Shown in pieces: positions 23,140 through 30,765 of a stretch of DNA of 36,540 nt; the first letter of the stretch is position 1; every line of letters starts with the position of its first letter. Made by a program: the position numbers and the translations under genes. This DNA is from Acidiferrobacterales bacterium (GTDB taxonomy: Bacteria; Pseudomonadota; Gammaproteobacteria; Acidiferrobacterales; Sulfurifustaceae). The stretch covers positions 1 to 36,540 of the forward strand of contig CAKKRZ010000184.1 in NCBI GenBank assembly GCA_919902925.1, given 5' to 3'. The notes below the pieces were generated by a model. It saw nothing but the letters and a program-made list of their open reading frames with translations, had not been told where the DNA came from and searched no databases.

Positions 23140-25158
23140 ATGAACCGATGCATGCGCGCAATGATGCGAATCGTGGGAGCCATGGCCATGCTTGTCATCC
23201 ATGAGACCAGGGGGGCCGAACCTTGGCTCGTCCCGGGGACTTGGGGAGGCAGCCTGGAACTGGGATACGAGCGGGAGCGTCAGCAGACACGCACGGATAA
23301 CAGCCAGAGCGACCTCGCCCGGAGCCGGATGAACGAACGCATGGAAATCCGCAACAGCGGGTTCTATGTCGTGGATCCCAAACTCCTCACGGGCAACCTG
23401 GGGCTCACGGCCGATTTCTTCCAGGAGCGGGGACGCGTGGACGGCGTTGAAAATGCGCCGCATGGCAGGCTGACCGGCTACACGTTTGACGCCGGCATCC
23501 TGCCCGCCAAGCCGTATACCGCCGCGCTCTTCGCCAACCGGAATCAAAACATCCTGGACCGCCCGTTCGGCGGAAGGTCGGACATATCCTACGAGACCCG
23601 GGGCGCCACGCTCCGTCTGCGCGAAGACAGCTTCCTCAAGGATTTGGGCGTCCCCTATTTCAATTCCGCCCTGGGCACACGCCAGGAGCACACCCAGGAG
23701 ACCACGACGATCCTGAATCAAACGCTGCGGCGCGACGAGTTTCGCAACGTTCTCACCTTCGATGCCAACAAAGGCTTTCAGACCGCGGACCTGGGCTTCC
23801 ATTACGAGTTGAACGATCTCGATAACCGCGTCTTTCCCGACACCTCGTTCCAGACCCAGGCGGCGAATCTGACCTACGGCCTGGATTTCGGGCCCACGCT
23901 CAACCGCCGCTGGGACTCCCGGGTTCACTATTACGACTACCAGCGCCGCACCGGCGAGGACACCCGGACGTTCCTGACCGTGGACGAGCAGCTGCGCCTC
24001 GACCATCACGAGAACCTTTTTACGGATTACCGCTATCTGCTCTCGCGGATCGCGGCGCCGACCGGGACCACGACCACCCAGACCGTGATCCTGCATGCGC
24101 AGCACCGGTTGTACCGGAACCTGACCACGGACGTCACCGCTCAGAGCATGCGCCAGGACATCGCGGACGGCGAGCGCGCCAATGACGCGGTCCAGCTCGA
24201 CTTCAACTATCGGCGCGGCCTGGCGTGGAACGGGCAGGTGTTCGGGAGGGCCGGCACGCGTTACCAGATCGACGGCAATGACCTCGCCGGTTCCTCGATC
24301 GCCGTGACCGACGAGCCGCACGCGGCGCCTGCGCCGCTCGGGGGCGGCGCCGGATTCACGCTCAACAACCTCTTCGTCATCGCCTCCACCATCGTGGTGG
24401 TGGATACGCGCGGCGGGGGCCGGGTGACGGCCACCCTGAACGTGGATTACGATGTCCTTCAGGAGGGTGAGTACATCAAGATCATTCCACTGGCCACGAG
24501 TCCGTTGATCCAGCCCGGCGATCCCCTCCTGGTCAGTTACTCCTATGGGACGGCGCCGAGCATCCGGTTCTCCACGGTCTCCCGCTGGCTGAGCATCGGC
24601 GCGGATTTCCGGTGGCTCGCCTTCTCGCTGGCCCGCGACGAGTACGACCAGACCTTGCTCTCGGGCCAGGACGGCCGGTTTCTGGACGACCAGCGCCGGA
24701 ACACGGCCCAGCTCGAGCTGCGCGGTGACTGGAACCGCATCCAGGCGCGGGCCACAGCCCTGTACCAGACGCAGGATTCCACGCGACTCGCGTACACCCG
24801 CCGGCAATACAACCAGTCCCTCACCGCCCGGCTGCCGTTCGACTTCACGCTGGGCCTGCAGGCAGAGGGGTCGGTCACCGATTTCACCGTACCGGTGCGC
24901 GCGAGCAAGACCCGCTCGCTGCGGGCGACGCTGGATCGCTACGTCGTCAACGGATGGTATGTCACGGCCTTCGGGGCTATGCGCGCTCTGGAAGACAGCG
25001 AGTTCGCCGACGAAACCATTCGCGAAGCCGGCGTGCGGGCCCGCCGCACTTTGGGCAAGCTGGACGTCGCTCCCTCCTTCACCTGGAGCCGCTTCGAACG
25101 GGGCGTGATCGAGACCCGCGACCGGCGCCTGATGCTGCGTGCGACCCGGCGCTTCTGA
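23140..25158 (+). CDS. Large outer-membrane beta-barrel, candidate porin of a porin-cytochrome conduit
   Basis: The 672-residue protein has an N-terminal signal peptide (cleavage near R-G-A, residue 26) and then repeating amphipathic strands with alternating aromatic and polar residues across almost the whole length, ending in the outer-membrane-type C-terminal Phe (A-T-R-R-F). A distinct, smoother segment at about residues 405-470 (I-V-V-V-D-T-R-G-G-G, then L-V-S-Y-S-Y) looks like an inserted or plug domain. The length suits a barrel of about 20-26 strands. It is flanked by multihaem cytochrome genes with no gap, which suggests it holds haem proteins in the outer membrane like MtrB or the Geobacter Omb porins, but I have not aligned it to these. 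It has no haem site. Confidence 0.84.
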   Translation: MNRCMRAMMRIVGAMAMLVIHETRGAEPWLVPGTWGGSLELGYERERQQTRTDNSQSDLARSRMNERMEIRNSGFYVVDPKLLTGNLGLTADFFQERGRVDGVENAPHGRLTGYTFDAGILPAKPYTAALFANRNQNILDRPFGGRSDISYETRGATLRLREDSFLKDLGVPYFNSALGTRQEHTQETTTILNQTLRRDEFRNVLTFDANKGFQTADLGFHYELNDLDNRVFPDTSFQTQAANLTYGLDFGPTLNRRWDSRVHYYDYQRRTGEDTRTFLTVDEQLRLDHHENLFTDYRYLLSRIAAPTGTTTTQTVILHAQHRLYRNLTTDVTAQSMRQDIADGERANDAVQLDFNYRRGLAWNGQVFGRAGTRYQIDGNDLAGSSIAVTDEPHAAPAPLGGGAGFTLNNLFVIASTIVVVDTRGGGRVTATLNVDYDVLQEGEYIKIIPLATSPLIQPGDPLLVSYSYGTAPSIRFSTVSRWLSIGADFRWLAFSLARDEYDQTLLSGQDGRFLDDQRRNTAQLELRGDWNRIQARATALYQTQDSTRLAYTRRQYNQSLTARLPFDFTLGLQAEGSVTDFTVPVRASKTRSLRATLDRYVVNGWYVTAFGAMRALEDSEFADETIREAGVRARRTLGKLDVAPSFTWSRFERGVIETRDRRLMLRATRRF

Positions 25159-25168
25159 GGAGGAAAGG

Positions 25169-25228
25169 ATGACCAGCTTCGGCCAGCGGGAACAGATCAC
25201 CGGCCTTCAAATCAGGAGCGCGCCATGA
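25169..25228 (+). CDS. 19-codon ORF translationally coupled to the second tetrahaem gene
   Basis: It starts at ATG 25169 after a strong AGGAGGAAAGG site and ends in TGA at 25226-25228, which overlaps the ATG of the next gene (ATGA). The predicted 19 residues have no recognised motif. It may only serve as a leader that couples translation of the tetrahaem gene to the barrel, or it may be a chance frame. Confidence 0.35.
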   Translation: MTSFGQREQITGLQIRSAP

Positions 25229-25986
25229 ACCGTCGTGTTTTAAAAATCGCCGCCTTCTTCACCCTCTCTTTGGGAGGGATCATCTTCGGTCACGCCTACG
25301 CCGGCGGCGCCCCGGGCACCGGGATCGTCGGAACCGCGCATGATTTTTCTGGTAAGCCGGCGGGCAGCGCGGTGACGGGACTTTGCACCTTTTGCCATAC
25401 GCCGCACCGCGCGATCGTCACGCCGCAGCTTCAGAACCACACCCTTTCTCTCTTGACCTTCCGGTGGTGCGATCGCACCAAGACGAGTAACGGCACGCCG
25501 CTTCCGACCATTCCCCCGACCCACCCGGGACCCAGCCGCATTTGCCTGGGGTGCCACAGCGGTACGGTCACGGCGGGAGACATCAACTGGTTCAATGGCC
25601 GCTCCTGGACCGGGGCCGCCACGCTGGACAACAAGATCACCTGGCGTCGCTGCGCCACGCCTCAGGGTTGCATCTCGCATCCTCATAACAATCATCCCGT
25701 GGCCTTGCCCTATCCGTATCAGGGAGCAGTCAGCACTTACAACGGCGTCACCAACAACGCGGCGGTGCTCGGCAAGTTCGTGCCGGATCCTACGGTCAAC
25801 GGCATCCGGCTGTTCCGTGAAGAGGCCGGCCGGATCGTGATCGGGCCGGCGGCGGGACGCACCGGTATCGAATGCTCTTCCTGTCACGATCCCCACAACG
25901 GTCGCACAGTTCAGGGACCGTCCTTTTTACGCGGCACGCGCATGACCCTCTGCCAAAAATGCCACGTCGGCAACATCTGGTGGTAG
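25225..25986 (+). CDS. OmcE-like tetrahaem cytochrome c, copy 2
   Basis: The 253-residue paralogue of the upstream tetrahaem protein has a signal peptide (to about residue 26) and haem sites CTFCH (54-58), CLGCH (107-111), CSSCH (217-221) and CQKCH (243-247). Shared framework segments include G-T-A-H-D-F-S, F-C-H-T-P-H-R-A, N-H-P-V-A-L-P-Y-P-Y, S-T-Y-N-G-V-T, I-R-L-F-R-E-E and G-I-E-C-S-S-C-H-D-P-H-N. It differs in three extra Cys (82, 143, 149), the last two of which could form a disulfide, and in an insertion near residue 140. The C terminus ends W-W. It is the last gene of the locus, and no terminator is obvious in the 45 bp that follow. Confidence 0.9.
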   Translation: MNRRVLKIAAFFTLSLGGIIFGHAYAGGAPGTGIVGTAHDFSGKPAGSAVTGLCTFCHTPHRAIVTPQLQNHTLSLLTFRWCDRTKTSNGTPLPTIPPTHPGPSRICLGCHSGTVTAGDINWFNGRSWTGAATLDNKITWRRCATPQGCISHPHNNHPVALPYPYQGAVSTYNGVTNNAAVLGKFVPDPTVNGIRLFREEAGRIVIGPAAGRTGIECSSCHDPHNGRTVQGPSFLRGTRMTLCQKCHVGNIWW

Positions 25987-26031
25987 ACGGCCGCTCAGGC
26001 TATGCCATAGCGATCTGCAAGATGCAGTCAT

Positions 26032-26235
26032 CTACAGCCGCTTGACCGCGACGTTGTATTTCTTGAGCGCGTACCCGATCTGACGCGGGGCGAAATTGAG
26101 CAGGCGCGCAGCCTTGGCCTGCACCCAGCCGCATTGCTCATGGCCCAGACGAGGCGCGCGCTCCGGCGGAGGCGGTGCCGCGTTGTCCGCCGCCGGCCAG
26201 AAAGCATCGAATACCAACGGTGTCGACGCAGTCAA
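26032..26235 (-). pseudogene. NifA C-terminal HTH relic
   Basis: The 67-residue frame ends in G-W-V-Q-A-K-A-A-R-L-L, then P-R-Q-I-G-Y-A-L-K-K-Y, then V-K-R-L, which is the C-terminal DNA-binding helix-turn-helix of NifA, the sigma54-dependent activator of nitrogen-fixation genes. The AAA+ and GAF domains are missing; the N-terminal part is a Pro-rich segment like the NifA interdomain linker. It is too short to act as NifA, so it is a truncated relic. It occupies the right flank of the cytochrome block, and the rest of the 384-bp gap before nth holds no other gene I can support. Confidence 0.65.
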
Positions 26236-26371
26236 CCAGAGGGTGCATTACGCTGCCTGCCGGTTTGGCGAAAATATGGGCTTCCAGCGGGTCAAGAAGG
26301 ATCCGCGACATCCGTTCCGGTTTTCGTGCCGATAAAATATCGAGCGGCACGATTTCCTCTATGATGCCGGG

Positions 26372-27004
26372 ATGACTCCCGCCCGGCGCCGCGAACTCTT
26401 TGAACGCCTAAAGCGCGCTAACCCGGCGCCGACCACGGAGCTCCGATATTCATCACCGTTTGAGTTGCTGGTGGCGGTAATCCTGTCCGCCCAGGCCACC
26501 GACAAGGGCGTGAACAAGGCGACGGATAAACTCTTCAAGGTTGCGAACACTCCCAAGGCTATCCTCAACCTCGGCCTGCGCGGGCTCAAGCGCTACACGA
26601 AAACCATCGGCCTCTATAACACCAAGTCGGCGAACATCCTCAAGACCTGCCGGCTGCTGATCGAACAACATCATGGCCGGGTGCCCGACAACCGCGTGGC
26701 ACTGGAGGCGCTGCCCGGCGTCGGACGCAAGACCGCGAACGTCATTCTGAACACCGCCTTCGGTCACCCCACGATAGCCGTCGATACCCATATTTTCCGG
26801 GTCGCCAACCGCACCGGTCTGGCGCCGGGGAAAAACGTGCGAATCGTTGAGGAAAAACTGCAAAAAGCAGTGCCTGATTCATACAAAAAAGACGCTCACC
26901 ATTGGCTTATTTTGCACGGCCGTTACGTGTGCACGGCCCGCCGGCCGCACTGCGAGCGCTGTGTGATCTATGATTTGTGTGAATACCCGGCTAAGAGTGC
27001 CTAG
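26372..27004 (+). CDS. nth: Endonuclease III
   Basis: The 210-residue DNA repair glycosylase/AP-lyase removes oxidised pyrimidines. The catalytic Lys120 (L-P-G-V-G-R-K-T-A-N-V) and Asp138 (A-V-D-T-H-I-F-R) fall at the E. coli positions. A C-terminal [4Fe-4S] site C-x6-C-x2-C-x5-C (C-T-A-R-R-P-H-C-E-R-C-V-I-Y-D-L-C) is complete, as are the helix-hairpin-helix and I-L-S-A-Q-A-T-D segments. In many Gammaproteobacteria nth is linked to rnf genes; here the RnfB-like gene is 10.9 kb away, with the cytochrome block in between. Confidence 0.97.
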   Translation: MTPARRRELFERLKRANPAPTTELRYSSPFELLVAVILSAQATDKGVNKATDKLFKVANTPKAILNLGLRGLKRYTKTIGLYNTKSANILKTCRLLIEQHHGRVPDNRVALEALPGVGRKTANVILNTAFGHPTIAVDTHIFRVANRTGLAPGKNVRIVEEKLQKAVPDSYKKDAHHWLILHGRYVCTARRPHCERCVIYDLCEYPAKSA

Positions 27005-27072
27005 AATCAGAAACATGAACACGCACCGAATTCCATTCGTCCGTCGCTCGGCGATGCCCACCCTCCCCCTCG

Positions 27073-27095
27073 CCCCCTCCCGTCGAGGGAGGGGG
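27073..27095. repeat. G+C-rich palindromic repeat between nth and FIST genes
   Basis: CCCCCTCCC (27073-27081) and GGGAGGGGG (27087-27095) form a 9-bp stem around GTCGA. It belongs to the same loose family as the copies at 14504, 31279 and 31348. It is 69 bp past the nth stop and could help end or stabilise transcripts, but no T-run follows. Confidence 0.75.
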
Positions 27096-27115
27096 GATTC
27101 AATCTTGAGACGGAC

Positions 27116-28216
27116 ATGAATACAAATTCCGTCGCCACCGGCCTGTGCCACGGCGGACGTGCCGACCCGGCCTACGCCGGCGAGGCCGTGCGTCGCGCAC
27201 TGGCGCGCGCGGGGATCACTCGCGCACGCGCCGTGCTGCTGTTCCTGACGCCCGACTACGCGCACGATCCCGAGCCGGCGCTGCGCGCCGCGGCGCGGGC
27301 CGCCGGCACCTTGCAGGTTCTGGGCGCCACGGGGGCCGGCATTCTCACCGAAGACGAATGGGTGCTCGACAGCCCGGGGGCCGCGGCCATGGTATTCGGT
27401 GACCCCTTCGGATTCTCGCCGGTGCTGCGCCCGTCGGCCATCGACGAAACCGTGGTAAGTCTGGCCACGCCGACAGGTCTGGCCGCTGACTGGCTCGACG
27501 AACCCTGGCGCCGTATCGGTGCCGTTTCCGCCGATCTGGTCGGTCATGGCCCATTCAAGGTCTGGGCCAATGCGCGCGTCGCCGACGGCGAACGCGTGGA
27601 AACGATCCTCACCGGTGCCCGCGCCGGTGTCGCCGTTTCACAGGGTGTACGCGCCCTGACCTCGCCAATCGAGGTGGCGGAGGCGAAAGGCCATGAACTG
27701 CTCAAGCTGGGAAATTACCCGGCCCTGTCGGTGCTGGTGCAATCCTTGCCGTCCGAGGTCTCGCGGCTGGATCAAATGCCGCTGTACATGCTCATGGGTG
27801 GCGTCACCTACGGCGATCCCGAAAACGCCATCCGTGAAGGTCGCTATCGCTTGAACCACATCCTGTCCGCCGATCCGCGCGAACAATCCATTACCCTCTC
27901 CGAGCGGCTCACGCCCGGCGAGCGCCTGTTCTGGGCCATGCGCGATACGCTGGCGGCGGAGCGCGACATGCGGCGCGCCATGGATGACGCCCGCCGCGAG
28001 CTGGCCGCGCCGCCGGCCTTCGCCCTGCTGTTCCCCTGCCTCGGGCGCGGACCGCAATTCTTCGGCAACCGCGACCGCGATCTCGACCAGTTGCGTCAGC
28101 GCAATCCCGGCCTGCCGATCATTGGCATGTACGGCAACGGCGAACTCGGCCCGCTCGACGGCACCAATCATCTCTACCAATACTCCACGGTCCTCGGGCT
28201 GTTCGCCGCGGCCTGA
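27116..28216 (+). CDS. FIST-domain signal sensor protein
   Basis: The 366-residue protein is composed of a FIST N domain (about residues 25-200, with A-V-L-L-F-L-T-P-D-Y and the G-A-T-G-A-G-I core) and a FIST C domain (about 205-350, ending in G-M-Y-G-N-G-E-L-G-P). FIST domains are believed to sense small ligands, probably amino acids, in signal transduction; no output domain is fused here. There is no signal peptide, so it is cytoplasmic. It is followed by the DUF1841 gene after 2 bp, and the two are probably one operon. Confidence 0.9.
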   Translation: MNTNSVATGLCHGGRADPAYAGEAVRRALARAGITRARAVLLFLTPDYAHDPEPALRAAARAAGTLQVLGATGAGILTEDEWVLDSPGAAAMVFGDPFGFSPVLRPSAIDETVVSLATPTGLAADWLDEPWRRIGAVSADLVGHGPFKVWANARVADGERVETILTGARAGVAVSQGVRALTSPIEVAEAKGHELLKLGNYPALSVLVQSLPSEVSRLDQMPLYMLMGGVTYGDPENAIREGRYRLNHILSADPREQSITLSERLTPGERLFWAMRDTLAAERDMRRAMDDARRELAAPPAFALLFPCLGRGPQFFGNRDRDLDQLRQRNPGLPIIGMYGNGELGPLDGTNHLYQYSTVLGLFAAA

Positions 28217-28218
28217 TC

Positions 28219-28659
28219 GTGTTCTCTTCCGAGCGCGGCACGCTGCGGGACGTTTTCTATCGCGCCTGGGCGAAGCACAGTCGCGGCGAGGCGCTCGAAG
28301 GCGTCGAAACCCTGGTGGTGCAGATTGCCCGGCAGCATCCCGAATATCACTCCCTGCTGGACGATCCGGACAACAGCCGCGAGCGGGACTATCTCCCCGA
28401 CAGTGGTGATCCCAACCCGTTCCTGCACATGGCGATGCACATCGCCATTGAAGAGCAGATCACGACCGACCAGCCGCGCGGCATCCGGGAGCACTATCGG
28501 CGTCTGCTGGCCCGGCACCCGGACCCGCACACCGTCCAGCACCGTATGATGGATTGTCTCGGCGAAACCGTCTGGCAGACCACGCGCGGCGGTCAGGCCC
28601 CGGATGAGGCAGGTTATCTCGCCTGTCTTGAGCGGTTGTCAGTCGGCCCGGGGCGGTAG
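28219..28659 (+). CDS. DUF1841 family protein
   Basis: The 146-residue protein begins at GTG, 2 bp after the FIST stop. It matches the DUF1841 family in its short helical layout and in H-M-A-M-H-I-A-I-E-E-Q near residue 75, followed by Q-P-x-G-I-R-x-x-Y. The His-rich helix could bind metal, and no function is established. The hairpin CCCCCGA/TCGGGGG starts 4 bp after the stop. Confidence 0.88.
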   Translation: MFSSERGTLRDVFYRAWAKHSRGEALEGVETLVVQIARQHPEYHSLLDDPDNSRERDYLPDSGDPNPFLHMAMHIAIEEQITTDQPRGIREHYRRLLARHPDPHTVQHRMMDCLGETVWQTTRGGQAPDEAGYLACLERLSVGPGR

Positions 28660-28662
28660 TTA

Positions 28663-28682
28663 CCCCCGAGGATCATCGGGGG
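28663..28682 (+). terminator. Hairpin after DUF1841, possible terminator
   Basis: CCCCCGA (28663-28669) pairs perfectly with TCGGGGG (28676-28682), loop GGATCA. The 7-bp G+C-rich stem directly after the stop codon suits a terminator, but no T-run follows (CTGAAACTTT), so termination would be weak or Rho-assisted. Confidence 0.5.
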
Positions 28683-28778
28683 CTGAAACTTTGGCAAAGC
28701 CGCCGTGTCTATCCTGGCGGGACGGAGCTATGCTTGATTTCCGGCCCTTTCCATTTATCCCACCTGGAGATATGAAAG

Positions 28779-29048
28779 ATGAACAAGAACCTCGGCATGA
28801 TCATGAATGTTGCCATCGGCGGCCTCATCGCCACCGGCGTCCTGGCCTCCAACAACGCCATCGCCGCCGCCAAGGAAAAACCTGAGAAGTGCTACGGCAT
28901 CGTCAAGGCCGGCAAGAACGATTGCCAGACCTCCAACACCGCCTGCCAGGGCTCGGCCAAGAAGGACAGCCAGGGCGACGCCTGGATCAACCTGCCCAAG
29001 GGCACCTGCGAGAAGATTGTCGGCGCTTCGCTGAAACCCAAGGCCTGA
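28779..29048 (+). CDS. bufA1: Bufferin precursor peptide (DUF2282, BufA1-type)
   Basis: The 89-residue protein has a signal peptide (about residues 1-31, ending A-I-A-A-A) and a mature DUF2282 core with four Cys at 38, 49, 56 and 77, in E-K-C-Y-G-I-V, K-N-D-C, T-A-C-Q-G and P-K-G-T-C-E-K. This is the four-Cys layout of BufA1 bufferins, ribosomally made peptides whose Cys are converted to thiooxazoles and which bind copper. GGAG lies about 9 bp ahead of the ATG. The bufB and bufC genes follow immediately, as in known bufferin operons. Which Cys are modified is not predicted here. Confidence 0.92.
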   Translation: MNKNLGMIMNVAIGGLIATGVLASNNAIAAAKEKPEKCYGIVKAGKNDCQTSNTACQGSAKKDSQGDAWINLPKGTCEKIVGASLKPKA

Positions 29049-29055
29049 CGATCCG

Positions 29056-29931
29056 ATGCCGGCCGAGGCTAACGCCCGGGTAGCACCCCCGATCCCGCCG
29101 CGAGGCGGGATTGGTCTTCGTGCCGGTCACTACCGCGCGTTGCTCGACACCCGTCCGGATATTGGCTGGGTGGAAGTACACAGTGAAAATTATTTCGAAC
29201 TGGACAGTATTCCATTCCATTACCTGGAACGAGCCCGCACCCATTACCCGGTCAGTCTGCACGGCGTCGGTCTTTCGCTTGGCTCGACCGATCCGCTCAA
29301 CCTCGACCATCTGCAACAACTGAAGGCGCTCATTGGACGCATAGAACCCGGGCTGGTTTCGGAACATCTGTGCTGGTGCTCGGTGTCGGGGCGTTACCTC
29401 AACGACCTGCTGCCGCTGCCCTACACCGAGGAAGCCCTGCACCATGTCGCGTCCCGTATCCGTGAGGCGCAGGATTTTATCGGCCGGCGCCTGTTGATCG
29501 AGAATCTTTCCAGTTATGTTCAATATCGGCACTCGACGATCCCGGAATGGGAATTCCTGGCCGCGCTGGTGAAACTGGCCGATTGCGACATCCTGCTCGA
29601 CGTCAATAACATCTACGTCAGCAGCCGTAATCACAATTACGATCCTCATGCGTACCTCGCCGCCATGCCGCGCGAACGCGTGCGTGAAATCCACCTCGCC
29701 GGTCACAGCGTGCGCGAGTTTCCGGAAGGCGCGTTCCTGATTGACACCCACAACGCCCCGGTCTGTGAAGATGTCTGGGCGCTGTACCGCGAAACCATCG
29801 GACGTCTCGGCGCGCGACCGACGCTGATCGAGTGGGACAGCGAACTGCCTGCCCTGTCGGTGCTGGTCGATGAGGCGGATCGCGCCGACCGGATCATGAA
29901 GGAGGCTGCGCGTGACTCCCGGGCTGCGTGA
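29056..29931 (+). CDS. bufB1: MNIO (DUF692) enzyme, bufferin Cys-modifying, BufB1
   Basis: The 291-residue TIM-barrel protein has the MNIO metal-ligand set: H-G-V-G, S-E-H, E-N-L-S-S, L-D-V-N-N, I-H-L-A-G-H and I-D-T-H-N, plus the final I-E-W-D. MNIO family members use two or three iron ions to oxidise peptide Cys. With DUF2063 partners they make the 5-thiooxazole of bufferins. The gene starts 7 bp after bufA1, and its end overlaps bufC1 by 20 bp. Confidence 0.95.
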   Translation: MPAEANARVAPPIPPRGGIGLRAGHYRALLDTRPDIGWVEVHSENYFELDSIPFHYLERARTHYPVSLHGVGLSLGSTDPLNLDHLQQLKALIGRIEPGLVSEHLCWCSVSGRYLNDLLPLPYTEEALHHVASRIREAQDFIGRRLLIENLSSYVQYRHSTIPEWEFLAALVKLADCDILLDVNNIYVSSRNHNYDPHAYLAAMPRERVREIHLAGHSVREFPEGAFLIDTHNAPVCEDVWALYRETIGRLGARPTLIEWDSELPALSVLVDEADRADRIMKEAARDSRAA

Positions 29932-30736
29932 ACTGCAACAGGCGTTCGCGCGCGCTGTCTTCGAAGACGACGCGGCGCTGTACCCGCATATTCGCGATTG
30001 CCGATTCGACGATGGGAACGAGTCGAGGGCCGCGGTGCAGGGACGCACCGGTTGCGGCTTTGGTGTCGAACGCCTAGTAAACGTCTACCAACACAACACC
30101 AGTGCCAATCTTACCGATGCGCTGGCGGCGGTTTACCCGGTGGTAAAACGACTGGTGGGCGATGGCTTCTTCGACTTTTCCGCCGATCGGTACTGGCACG
30201 CGCACCCACCGATCAGCGGTAACATCCACGATTTCGGAGATTCCTTCCCGGACTTTCTGGCCGGATTCGAACCGGCGCGAACGCTCGCCTACCTGCCGGA
30301 TGTCGCGCGTCTGGAGTGGGCCTGGCACCGCGCCTTTCATGCCCCCGATCCGGAACCGATGGACCGACAGCAGCTGGCGGACATCGATCCCGCGGAGTAT
30401 GGGAACCTGCGTTTCCGGCTGCATCCTTCCGTGTGCCTGATCAAAAGCGTCTGGCCAGTACTGCGCATCTGGGAAGCTCATCAACAGCCGGGTGAACCGA
30501 ACCTGATCGATATCGATCAGGGTGGCGAGACGACGATGGTCATCCGCCGCGGACTTGAGGTGGTCGTGGAACGACTGCCGCCGGGTGAATACGCCTTCCT
30601 GGAATCGTTGGCGCGCTCTGAGCCAATGGCGTCTGCCTGCGAGGCAGCACTGATAGCCGACATGACGACCGACATCCCCGCCCTGCTCAACCGCGCCGTT
30701 GAACAAAAAACGCTGGTCGGGCTCGTCCGCCTCTAA
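29912..30736 (+). CDS. bufC1: DUF2063 partner protein, BufC1
   Basis: The 274-residue protein starts at GTG inside the end of bufB1. Its N-terminal DUF2063 domain (about residues 1-100) has the usual L-Q-x-A-F-A-x-A-V, N-V-Y-Q-H-N and A-L-A-A-V-Y-P-V-V-x-x-L-V-G, followed by L-E-W-A-W-H-R-A-F-H-A-P. DUF2063 proteins bind the precursor peptide and present it to the MNIO enzyme. The overlap suggests coupled, equimolar translation of bufB and bufC. Confidence 0.92.
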   Translation: MTPGLRELQQAFARAVFEDDAALYPHIRDCRFDDGNESRAAVQGRTGCGFGVERLVNVYQHNTSANLTDALAAVYPVVKRLVGDGFFDFSADRYWHAHPPISGNIHDFGDSFPDFLAGFEPARTLAYLPDVARLEWAWHRAFHAPDPEPMDRQQLADIDPAEYGNLRFRLHPSVCLIKSVWPVLRIWEAHQQPGEPNLIDIDQGGETTMVIRRGLEVVVERLPPGEYAFLESLARSEPMASACEAALIADMTTDIPALLNRAVEQKTLVGLVRL

Positions 30737-30765
30737 CCCGAATACAACCCTGGAGAACTGCCCTG

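Noticed and set aside
22648-25200. Very long minus-strand open frame (about 850 codons) opposite the trihaem and barrel genes
   Set aside because: It mirrors the codon bias of the plus-strand genes, has no ribosome binding site or recognisable domain, and the plus strand has clear haem motifs and barrel signatures.
28683-28715. Possible ECF sigma promoter ahead of bufA1 (GAAAC followed at a distance by CGTGTCTA)
   Set aside because: Bufferin operons are often under ECF sigma factors, but the match is loose and no sigma gene is in the window.
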